The notes under the pieces were generated by a model. The model made no database searches and was not told the DNA's origin. It was given only the letters and a program-made list of their open reading frames with translations. Positions 1 through 7,936 of a stretch of DNA of 45,732 nt are shown piece by piece. The position numbers and the translations under genes were made by a program. Numbering within the stretch: the stretch's first letter is position 1; every line of letters starts with the position of its first letter. The DNA comes from Caulobacteraceae bacterium (lineage in GTDB: Bacteria; Pseudomonadota; Alphaproteobacteria; Caulobacterales; Caulobacteraceae), in assembly GCA_020852035.1 (NCBI GenBank), contig JADZBR010000241.1, forward strand, positions 1-45,732, read 5' to 3'.

Positions 1-1
1 C

Positions 2-211
2 AACCCGATCAAGGGCAAGCAGCTGACTAATGTGCGCGCCTCCGGCAAGGACGAGGCGGTGCGCCTGACCCCGCCGCGGCGCCTGACCCTCGAACAGGCC
101 ATCGCCTACATCGAGGAGGACGAGCTGGTGGAGGTGACGCCCAAGTCGATCCGCCTGAGGAAGCAGGTGCTGAACCCCTCCTTCCGCAAGAAGCGCGCGC
201 GCGAGGACTGA
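2..211 (+). CDS. typA: GTP-binding protein TypA/BipA, C-terminal fragment (5' end outside window)
   Basis: Frame 2 reads [69 protein letters not shown], the typical TypA/BipA C-terminus. Confidence 0.93.
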   Translation, partial: NPIKGKQLTNVRASGKDEAVRLTPPRRLTLEQAIAYIEEDELVEVTPKSIRLRKQVLNPSFRKKRARED

Positions 212-265
212 GCGGCCTTGTCCGACCGCGCCGCCGCCCGCTAGACGGAAACAGGGCGGCCCTTC

Positions 266-1582
266 GTGTCGCCGGGGGAGTCCATGGCCGAAGTCGCGCT
301 GACGCCGTCCCGAGGCGCCGCCCGAGAGCGGACGCTTCGTCTTCTGGGCGTGACGTTGGGCGCCCTGTTCCTGGCCTTTGCGGGGCTCGGCGGGGTGTTC
401 TTCTGGTATGACAGCGCCAGCGAGTGGGTGAACCACACGCGCGAGGTGCGCAGCGCGATCGCCGAGGTGATGGAGGGCCTGGCCGAGGCGGAGTCCGCGC
501 AGCGCGGCCTGCTGCTCACCGAGGACCGCCGGTTCATCGAACACCTGTCGCAGGCCCGCCGTCACATCGACGACGATATCCAGGCCATCGAGCGGCTGAC
601 CCGCGACAATCCCGAACAGCAGGGCCGGCTGGAGCGCCTGCGCGCGCTCACCCAGATCCGCCTGCAGGTGATCGACCGCACCGTGGCGATGGCGCAGGCC
701 GGCCAGGCGCGCGAGGCGACCGACCTGATCCTCCAGGGGCAGGGCCTCAGCGCGATGATCGATATCCGCGCCCTGTTGCAGGAGTTCGCCGCCGAGGAGG
801 CCCGGCTGGACGCGCGGCGCAGCGCCCGGGTCGGCGAGATCCGCATCATCCTGATCGTCGCCCTGGTGGTCTTCGCGCTCACCCTGGCCGGCCTGCTCGT
901 CCACGGGCTGCGCGAGATCGCCCTCGACCGCGAGACCGAGGCCCGGCAGACCGCCGAACTCCGCAAGCTGCTCGGCGAGCGCACCCTGCTGCTCGCCGAG
1001 GTCAATCACCGGGTGAAGAACTCCCTGCAGCAGGTGGCCAGCGTCATCCGCCTGCAGACCCGCACTGTCGTCCACGAGGGCGCCCGCCAGGCGCTGAACG
1101 ACGCGCTCAGCCGGATCATGGCCGTGGGTCGGGTGCACGAGCAGCTCTACCGCGGCGCCGACGTCGGCGAGTTCGACGCCGGCGAATACGCCGCGGTGCT
1201 GGCGCGCGAACTGGTCGACTCGATGGGCCGCGAGGACGTCGCGCTGGAGCTGGTGGTGACGCCGGCCAAGCTCGACCTCACCCGCGCGGTGCCGCTGGCG
1301 CTGATCCTCAACGAGCTTGTCACCAACGCCCTGAAATATGGTTGCCTACCCGACACAAGGGGTTGCATCCGGGTCGGGTTCGGTGCTGTAGACGAGGGCT
1401 ACCGGCTCAGCGTCGCCGACAAGGGGCCGGGTGTCCCGGGCGATTTCGCCCCAGAATCGAGTAAGAGTTTGGGCATGCGGGTGATTCAGGCGCTGGCGAG
1501 GCAACTGAATGGGCGCCTCGTCGTTGAGAAGCCTCCGGTCGGCGCGGAGTTCGCCGTCGTATTCCCCAAGGGTGTCTCATGA
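266..1582 (+). CDS. Sensor histidine kinase, CHASE3-like N-terminus and HisKA_2/HWE-type kinase core
   Basis: 438 aa; two TM segments flanking a helical sensor region; H-box LLAEVNHRVKNSLQQVASVIRLQTR; N-box LILNELVTNALKYG. GTG at 266 or ATG at 284 could be the start. Confidence 0.88.
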   Translation: MSPGESMAEVALTPSRGAARERTLRLLGVTLGALFLAFAGLGGVFFWYDSASEWVNHTREVRSAIAEVMEGLAEAESAQRGLLLTEDRRFIEHLSQARRHIDDDIQAIERLTRDNPEQQGRLERLRALTQIRLQVIDRTVAMAQAGQAREATDLILQGQGLSAMIDIRALLQEFAAEEARLDARRSARVGEIRIILIVALVVFALTLAGLLVHGLREIALDRETEARQTAELRKLLGERTLLLAEVNHRVKNSLQQVASVIRLQTRTVVHEGARQALNDALSRIMAVGRVHEQLYRGADVGEFDAGEYAAVLARELVDSMGREDVALELVVTPAKLDLTRAVPLALILNELVTNALKYGCLPDTRGCIRVGFGAVDEGYRLSVADKGPGVPGDFAPESSKSLGMRVIQALARQLNGRLVVEKPPVGAEFAVVFPKGVS

Positions 1583-1938
1583 CCATGCGGATCATGGTCG
1601 TCGAAGATGACGCGCTGATCGCGCTGGATATCGTCTCTCTCCTGGAGGATCTGGGCCACGAGGTGGTGGCCGAGGCGGCTGACGCCTGCACGGCCTGGGG
1701 CCTGGCCGAGGACGACAAGCCGGACCTCGCCCTGGTCGACATCCGCCTGGCCAAGGACACCGACGGCGGCAAGCTGGCCAGGAAGCTCTACGAGGAGCTG
1801 GGCGTGCGCTCGCTGTTCGTCTCGGGCAGCATCACCGCGGAGTTCCGCGAGCAGATGCGCGGCATCGAGCCGGTGGGCTTCCTCGGCAAGCCGGTGACCC
1901 GCCGCACGCTGGGCGACGCCCTGCGCGGGCTGCACTAG
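1579..1938 (+). CDS. Single-domain response regulator (receiver)
   Basis: 119 aa; MRIMVVEDDALIALDI...LALVDIRL...GFLGKPV receiver motifs; 4-nt overlap with the upstream kinase. Confidence 0.9.
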   Translation: MTMRIMVVEDDALIALDIVSLLEDLGHEVVAEAADACTAWGLAEDDKPDLALVDIRLAKDTDGGKLARKLYEELGVRSLFVSGSITAEFREQMRGIEPVGFLGKPVTRRTLGDALRGLH

Positions 1939-1945
1939 CAACACC

Positions 1946-2054
1946 TTCCGCTCATTCCCGCGAAAGCGGGAACCCAGGCTTTTTAGGTCAAGCCGGAAAC
2001 GCCTGCGCCTCCGATAGAACACCTGGGTCCCCGCTTTCGCGGGGATGATCGGAA
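1946..2054. repeat. Palindromic intergenic repeat, family A copy 1 (REP-doublet/MITE-like)
   Basis: Arms ttccgctcattcccgcgaaagcgggaacccaggc and acctgggtccccgctttcgcggggatgatcggaa; reverse-complement full-length similarity to 27583-27692. Confidence 0.85.
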
Positions 2055-2060
2055 AATGGG

Positions 2061-3653
2061 TCAGGCCCTGGCCGCCAGGTGATCGGCCTGCTTCAGCGCC
2101 AGGGCGATGATCGTCAGGGTCGGGTTGGCCCAGCCGCTGGTGGGGAACAGCGAACTCCCCGCCACATAGAGGTTCTCGATCCCGTGCACCCTGCCGTCGC
2201 CGTCGGTGGCGCCGCGCGCCGGGTCGTCGGCCATGCGGGTGGTGCCCATGTGGTGGTAGCCGGCGATCGGGTTCTTGGAGATCAGCGGGTCGAACACCCA
2301 GTCAGCGGCGGGGTCCGCCAGCCAGGGCGAAAGCTCCACGCGGCCCAGGCCGAGGCGGCGCAGTTCGCCGTCGAGGGCCTGCATGGTGAGGGCCACCGAG
2401 CGCTTGTCGAGCGGGCTCGTGGCCCAGTGCAGCCGGCCGCGCGGCATCCCCAGGGCGTCGCGCGAGGCGGGGTCGAGGGTCACGCGACTGTCCGGGTTGG
2501 GCGCCTGCTCGGTGCGGACCACGGCGTAGATCCGCCGGTCGCTGGTGCGGGTCATCGCATAGGCCCGCCAGGGATCGACCATCTCCTGCAGGCGGGTGCC
2601 GCCGTGCTTGACCGCGTACCAGACGCTGCGCCAGCCGCGGCTGGGCGCGGCCATGCTGTGGCGCATGTAGTTGAAGCCCTGCATGAAGGCGCTGAGCGGC
2701 TTGCCGGGCGGGCGGCGCACATTGACCGTGAAGCTGCAGTTCAGCAGCCCCTCCTGGCGCATCAGCGCATCGCCCGAGCGCCAGGCGGCGGCGAAGCGGC
2801 TGCCGCGCATGCGGAACGCCTTGCCCATGCGCAGCACCCGGATCGGCTTGTCCGTGACGATCTCTCCGCCGCGGCAGTGGATGTGTTCCATGAAGGCGCG
2901 GCCGACCCAGTCGTTGCCGAGGCCGTTCGGCAGCACCGAGCGGGAGGCCAGCATCAGCCGGGCGTTCTCGATCCCGCCGCAGGCGAGCACGAAGGTTCTG
3001 GCCTCGATCCGCGTCTGGCGGCCCTGCAGGTCGGCGACGGCCGCGCCCGCGATGCTGCGGCCGTTCGCGGCGGCGACCACCTCGGTGACGGTGGCCCCGG
3101 TGATCACCCGGATGCGCGGATGGTCGAGGATCTCGCGCCGGTGCGAGGCGGTGAAGCGGTCGATGTGCAGGTCGAACTGCCAGTAGTCGGCGTCGATCCT
3201 GTCGCGGTTCACCCGCGGCAGGCTGGCCCGGCGGTCGAGCACGTGCATCGTGTGGTAGTCGCTGAGCAGTTCCAGCTGCCGCTCGGCCCGGTCGTAGTAG
3301 GGCGCCAGGGTCTCGGACCCATACGGCCAGCCGGAGAGCGGGATCGCCTCGCGCGCCTCGAAGTCGATGGGATCAAGCCGGCAGGTGCGTCCGCCCCAGA
3401 TGGCGGTGGTGCCGCCGAAGAACCGCAGGCGCGCCCGCTCCAGGTCATAGTAGGGCAGGCCGGTGTTCTCAGCCTTGTTGAGCGCCTGCACGCCCGGGTC
3501 GTAGTCGAAGCCGCCGCTCTCGACGAGCAGCACCTGGCGCCCCGCGTCGGCCAGGGCCTTGGCCAGCGTCTGGCCGGCCGCGCCCGCGCCGATGATGCAG
3601 ACCTCGGCGGTCAGCGGGCCGCTGGCGGCGACGTCGGCGAAGGTCTGATGCAT
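2061..3653 (-). CDS. GMC family oxidoreductase (FAD-dependent)
   Basis: 530 aa; N-terminal GAGAAGQTLAKALADAGRQVLLVESGG dinucleotide fold; C-terminal HHMGTTRMADDP...VAGSSLFPTSGWANPTLTIIALALKQADHL. Confidence 0.92.
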   Translation of the reverse strand: MHQTFADVAASGPLTAEVCIIGAGAAGQTLAKALADAGRQVLLVESGGFDYDPGVQALNKAENTGLPYYDLERARLRFFGGTTAIWGGRTCRLDPIDFEAREAIPLSGWPYGSETLAPYYDRAERQLELLSDYHTMHVLDRRASLPRVNRDRIDADYWQFDLHIDRFTASHRREILDHPRIRVITGATVTEVVAAANGRSIAGAAVADLQGRQTRIEARTFVLACGGIENARLMLASRSVLPNGLGNDWVGRAFMEHIHCRGGEIVTDKPIRVLRMGKAFRMRGSRFAAAWRSGDALMRQEGLLNCSFTVNVRRPPGKPLSAFMQGFNYMRHSMAAPSRGWRSVWYAVKHGGTRLQEMVDPWRAYAMTRTSDRRIYAVVRTEQAPNPDSRVTLDPASRDALGMPRGRLHWATSPLDKRSVALTMQALDGELRRLGLGRVELSPWLADPAADWVFDPLISKNPIAGYHHMGTTRMADDPARGATDGDGRVHGIENLYVAGSSLFPTSGWANPTLTIIALALKQADHLAARA

Positions 3654-3686
3654 GAAGGCTCCCCTGCGAGAGCGGCCCCTAGATGG

Positions 3687-4847
3687 CTACGGCCCGCGCA
3701 TCAAGAGCCTGGCCTTGGCCAGACGCTCGACGCCGGCGTCTAGGGTGGCGTCCGACTTGGCGAAGCACAGCCGCGCGACGTTGGTCACCGCCTCCTCCGT
3801 GTAGAAGGCCGAGACCGGGATCGCCGCCACGCCGGCCTCGACGACGGCGCGGCGGCAGAAGGTCTGGTCGTCGACGGCGATTCCCGAGGCGGCGAGGTCG
3901 ATGCTGAGGAAGTAGGCGCCCTCGCTCGCCAGGGTGACGAAGCCGGCGTCCTTCAGGCCGGCGGCCAGCCGGTCGCGCGAGCGCTGGAAGTCGCCGCGCA
4001 TGGCCGCGAAGTGATCGGCGGGCTTGGCGAGGCCGTAGGCGACGGCGGCCTGCAGGTTCGGCGGGGTGGTGAAGGTGAGGACTTGGTGCGCCTTGGCGAC
4101 CGCCTCGATCAGCCGCGGCGCCGCGCAGGCGAAGCCGACCTTCCAGCCGGTCATGGAGAAGATCTTGCCCGCCGAGCCGATCTTCACCGCCCGCTCGCGC
4201 ATCCCCGGCTGGGCGATCAGCGGGTGGTGCGCGCGGCCGTCGAACAACACGTGCTCCCAGACCTCGTCGCAGACGGCGACGACATCGAAGCGGCGACAGA
4301 AGTCGGCCAGCAGGGCGATCTCGCCCTCATCGAAGGCATGGGCGGCGGGGTTCAGCGGGTCGTTGAAGACCACCACCCTGGTCCGTTCGCTGAAGGCTTC
4401 GGCGAGCGCCGCCTCGGTCAGCCGCCAGGCCGGCGGTTTCAGGCTGACGAACCGGGGGACGCCGCCGGCCAGCCGCACCAGCGGCAGATAGGCGTCGTAC
4501 ATCGGCTGGATCAGCACCACCTCGTCGCCGGGCGAGACCAGCGCCAGCAGGCTCGCCGCCAGCGCCTCCGTCGCGCCGGAGGTGACCACCACTTCCTCGG
4601 AGGAGAGATCGAGTCCCTGGAAGCGCCGGTAGTGCTCGGCCACCGCCGCGCGCAGTTCCGGCAGGCCGCGCATCGGCGGATACTGGTTGGACCCCGCCAT
4701 CGTCGCCTCGGCGGCCTTGGCGCGGATGTCCTCGGGCCCGTCGCTCTCGGGAAAGCCCTGGCCGAGGTTCACCGCCCCGTGCTGGCGGGCGAGGCCGGAG
4801 ACCACGTCGAAGATGGTCGTCGGCATGTCGGCGAAGATCGGGTTCAA
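3687..4847 (-). CDS. PLP-dependent aminotransferase class I/II (methionine/kynurenine aminotransferase-like)
   Basis: NPIFADMPTTIFDVVSGLARQHGAVNLGQGFPESDGP...SAGKIFSMTGWKVGF; likely TTG start at 4847 preceded by GGAG; the supplied ORF extension to 5423 runs through a repeat. Confidence 0.9.
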   Translation of the reverse strand: MNPIFADMPTTIFDVVSGLARQHGAVNLGQGFPESDGPEDIRAKAAEATMAGSNQYPPMRGLPELRAAVAEHYRRFQGLDLSSEEVVVTSGATEALAASLLALVSPGDEVVLIQPMYDAYLPLVRLAGGVPRFVSLKPPAWRLTEAALAEAFSERTRVVVFNDPLNPAAHAFDEGEIALLADFCRRFDVVAVCDEVWEHVLFDGRAHHPLIAQPGMRERAVKIGSAGKIFSMTGWKVGFACAAPRLIEAVAKAHQVLTFTTPPNLQAAVAYGLAKPADHFAAMRGDFQRSRDRLAAGLKDAGFVTLASEGAYFLSIDLAASGIAVDDQTFCRRAVVEAGVAAIPVSAFYTEEAVTNVARLCFAKSDATLDAGVERLAKARLLMRGP

Positions 4848-4863
4848 ACGAGGCTCCTGCGCC

Positions 4864-5043
4864 AAATCCTCCCCCATGTAGCAAAGCGGAATGGGGGAGG
4901 GGGACCGCGAAGCGGTAGAGGGGGCGAGGTTCTGCACCGAGAGCCAGCAAGGAGGCGTCGGCGAGAACCTGCCGAGACTGACGCCCAGTCGCGCCCCTTC
5001 AACCGCTTCGCGGTCCCCCTCCCCCGCAGGCGGGGGAGGATTT
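4864..5043. repeat. Long palindromic intergenic repeat, family B copy 1
   Basis: Outer arms aaatcctcccccatg.../...gcgggggaggattt and inner gggggaccgcgaagcggtagagggggcg / cgccccttcaaccgcttcgcggtccccc are inversely repeated. Confidence 0.85.
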
Positions 5044-5178
5044 TTGGGGCGGTCGCCCTGGTGCGGCGGGTCGAACCTGTCTGGTCGCGTGTCGAATCCG
5101 CAATAGAACTGGCCTGCCCCCGCGCGCGGGCCTATCTCTCGCGTCACCGTCCTTCGCACCCCTCCGAGAGGCGTATTC

Positions 5179-6573
5179 GTGACCGCCCAACCTTCCGCAT
5201 CGCCCGCGCCGGCCAGGTCGGCACTGGAGCTGATCGGCCATACGCCGATGCTGGAGCTGACCGGCTTCGACACCGGTCCCTGCCGTCTGTTCGTCAAGCT
5301 GGAGAGCGCCAATCCCGGCGGCTCGATCAAGGACCGCATCGCGCTCTCGATGATCGAAGCCGCCGAGGCCGACGGCCGATTGAAGCCCGGCGGGACGATC
5401 GTCGAGGCGACGGCCGGCAACACGGGCCTCGGCCTGGCCCAGGTGGGCGTGCTGAAGGGCTACAAGCTGCTGCTGGTGGTGCCGGACAAGATGGCGCGGG
5501 AGAAGATCCAGCATCTGCGGGCGCTCGGCGTCGATGTGCGCCTGACCCGCTCGGACGTCGGCAAGGGGCACCCGGAATACTACCAGGACATGGCCGAGCG
5601 GCTGGCCGCCGCCATCCCCGGGGCGATCTACATCAACCAGTTCGGCAACCCGGCCAATCCGAAGGCGCACGAGACCACGACGGGACCGGAGATCCTCGAG
5701 CAGATGGGCGGCGAGGTGGACGCGGTGGTGGTCGGCGTCGGCTCCGGCGGCACGCTGACCGGAATCGGCCGGTTCATGGCGAAGGCGTCGCCGAAGACCA
5801 GGATGATCCTCGCCGATCCGGAGGGGTCGATCCTCGCCCCGCTGGTCAACGAGGGCCGCAAGGTCGAGGCCGGCTCCTGGGTGGTGGAGGGCATCGGCGA
5901 GGACTTCGTGCCGGACAACTGCGACCTGTCGCTGGTCGCCAGGGCCTACGCCATTCCGGACCGCGAGAGCATCGCCGCGGCGCACGAACTGCTGGCCCGG
6001 GCCGGGGTGCTGGGCGGCTCGTCCTCCGGCACCCTGCTGGCCGCCGCCCTGCGCTACTGCCGCGAGCAGACCGAGCCGCAGCGGGTGGTGACCCTGGTCT
6101 GCGACACCGGCTCGAAATACCTCTCCAAGGTCTACAACCCGTTCTGGCTGGCCGAGCAGGGGCTGGCGGACCGCACGCTGCACGGCGACCTGCGCGACCT
6201 GATCGCCCGCGCCCCGTCGGAAGGCGGCGCGGTGACGGTGGGGCCGGCGGATACGCTGCTGACCGCCTACAACCGAATGCGACAGGCCGACGTCTCGCAG
6301 TTGCCGGTGCTGGATTCCGGGCGGCTGATCGGCCTGATCGACGAGAGCGACCTCCTGGAGGCGGTGGAGGATTCCAAGCCCGACAAGCGCTTTTCCCAGC
6401 CGGTCAGCGCGGCCATGACCGCCAAGCTCAACACCCTGCAGGTCTCCGAGCCGCTCGACGCCCTCTTGCCGGTGTTCGACCGCGACGAGGTGGCCATCGT
6501 GCTCGACGGGCGCGAGTTCCAGGGGCTGATCACCCGCATCGACCTGATCAACTACTTGAGGCGCGCCGCGTGA
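5179..6573 (+). CDS. Cystathionine beta-synthase (PLP domain plus C-terminal CBS-domain pair)
   Basis: 464 aa; ALELIGHTPMLELTG, NPGGSIKDRIALSMIEAAE, EATAGNTGLGLAQV, C-terminal Bateman module ending QGLITRIDLINYLRRAA. Confidence 0.93.
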   Translation: MTAQPSASPAPARSALELIGHTPMLELTGFDTGPCRLFVKLESANPGGSIKDRIALSMIEAAEADGRLKPGGTIVEATAGNTGLGLAQVGVLKGYKLLLVVPDKMAREKIQHLRALGVDVRLTRSDVGKGHPEYYQDMAERLAAAIPGAIYINQFGNPANPKAHETTTGPEILEQMGGEVDAVVVGVGSGGTLTGIGRFMAKASPKTRMILADPEGSILAPLVNEGRKVEAGSWVVEGIGEDFVPDNCDLSLVARAYAIPDRESIAAAHELLARAGVLGGSSSGTLLAAALRYCREQTEPQRVVTLVCDTGSKYLSKVYNPFWLAEQGLADRTLHGDLRDLIARAPSEGGAVTVGPADTLLTAYNRMRQADVSQLPVLDSGRLIGLIDESDLLEAVEDSKPDKRFSQPVSAAMTAKLNTLQVSEPLDALLPVFDRDEVAIVLDGREFQGLITRIDLINYLRRAA

Positions 6574-7742
6574 CCGACGACACCCACGGGCGCAACCGCC
6601 TGGCCTTCGCCACCCGCACGATCCACGGCGGCCAGTCGCCGGACCCCACCACCGGGGCGGTGATGCCGCCGATCTACGCCACCTCGACCTACGCCCAGTC
6701 GAGCCCCGGCGTGCATCAGGGGTTCGAGTATTCCCGCAGTCAGAACCCCACCCGCTTCGCCTTCGAGCGGGCCATCGCCGACCTGGAGAGCGGGACCAGG
6801 GGCTACGCCTTCGCCTCGGGCCTGGCGGCCATCGCCACCTTCCTGGAGACCCTCGACGCCGGCAGCCACGTGATCGCCAGCGAGGACCTCTACGGCGGCT
6901 CCTTCCGGCTGTTCGACAAGGTGCGCCGCCGCACGGCCGGGCTGGAGTTCAGCTTCGTCGACCTTGCGGACATGGACGCGCTGGCGGCCGCGGTGCGGCC
7001 GAACACCCGGCTGATCTGGGTGGAGACGCCCACCAACCCGCTGCTGCGGCTGGTCGACCTCGCGGCGATCGCCGCCTTCGCCAGGCCGCGCGGCATCACG
7101 ACCTGCGCCGACAACACCTTCGCCAGCCCCTACATCCAGCGCCCGCTGGAGCACGGCATCGACGCGGTGATGCACTCGACCACCAAATACCTCTCCGGCC
7201 ATTCGGACATCGTCGGCGGCTGCCTGGCGGTGGGCGACAACCAGGCCCTCGCCGACCAGCTCACCTTCCTGCAGAACGCCATCGGTTCGGTGGCCTCGCC
7301 GTTCGACAGCTTCCTGGCCCTGCGCGGGGTCAAGACGCTGGCCCTGCGCATGGCCCGCCATTGCGAGAGCGCCCAGCGGATCGCCGAGTGGCTGGAGGCG
7401 CGCGCCGACGTGGCGCGGGTCTTCTATCCCGGCCTCGCCAGCCATCCGCAGCACGCGCTGGCCCGCCGCCAGATGCACGGTTTCGGCGGCATGATCACCG
7501 CCGTGCTCGACCGCGACCTGGCGGGGACGCTGAAGTTCCTGGAGCGCACGCGCCTCTTCACCCTGGCCGAGAGCCTGGGTGGGGTGGAGAGCCTGATCGA
7601 GCACCCGGCGATCATGACCCACGCCTCCATCCCGGCCGAGACCCGCGCGCGAATCGGCATCGCCGACGGCCTGGTGCGCCTCTCGGTCGGTGTCGAGGAC
7701 TGCGACGACCTGATCGCCGACCTGGATCAGGCGCTCGCCTGA
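6570..7742 (+). CDS. Trans-sulfuration family PLP enzyme (cystathionine gamma-lyase/gamma-synthase)
   Basis: GTG start overlaps the CBS stop (GTGA); FATRTIHGGQSPDPTTGAVMPPIYATSTY; HSTTKYLSGHSDIVGG PLP lysine motif. Confidence 0.93.
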   Translation: MTDDTHGRNRLAFATRTIHGGQSPDPTTGAVMPPIYATSTYAQSSPGVHQGFEYSRSQNPTRFAFERAIADLESGTRGYAFASGLAAIATFLETLDAGSHVIASEDLYGGSFRLFDKVRRRTAGLEFSFVDLADMDALAAAVRPNTRLIWVETPTNPLLRLVDLAAIAAFARPRGITTCADNTFASPYIQRPLEHGIDAVMHSTTKYLSGHSDIVGGCLAVGDNQALADQLTFLQNAIGSVASPFDSFLALRGVKTLALRMARHCESAQRIAEWLEARADVARVFYPGLASHPQHALARRQMHGFGGMITAVLDRDLAGTLKFLERTRLFTLAESLGGVESLIEHPAIMTHASIPAETRARIGIADGLVRLSVGVEDCDDLIADLDQALA

Positions 7743-7936
7743 GGGGGGGGGGCGTGTATGACGCGCGGTTGCGCGGCCTGGGCGAAATTTCCGCGCGCAA
7801 GATTGCAGCGACGACACGCCCCGGCCCAAAAGCGCCGGCGCGATGGCGGATCGGACTTTGCGAACCCTCTCACGGATGTGAGTTTGGTCCCGATTCTGGG
7901 GATTGGAGCCGGCGCCGCCGCCGGCAGGGAGTGGGC

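Noticed and set aside
2079-3743. 554-aa plus-strand ORF opposite the GMC oxidoreductase
   Set aside because: Antisense artefact of GC-rich codon usage; composition is R/A/G/H-rich and no recognisable fold.
5043-5178. SAM riboswitch upstream of cbs
   Set aside because: Sulfur-metabolism context prompted a look, but I could not recognise SAM-I, SAM-II or SAH riboswitch cores; Infernal/Rfam would be needed to exclude it.
4011-6569. 5' extension of the 1243-aa plus-strand ORF into the aminotransferase region
   Set aside because: Only 6570-7742 encodes the trans-sulfuration enzyme; the upstream part is antisense or out of frame with known genes and passes through a repeat.
7361-7936. 5' extension of the TonB receptor ORF
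   Set aside because: Signal peptide begins at ATG 7937; upstream translation overlaps the gamma-lyase gene in another frame.
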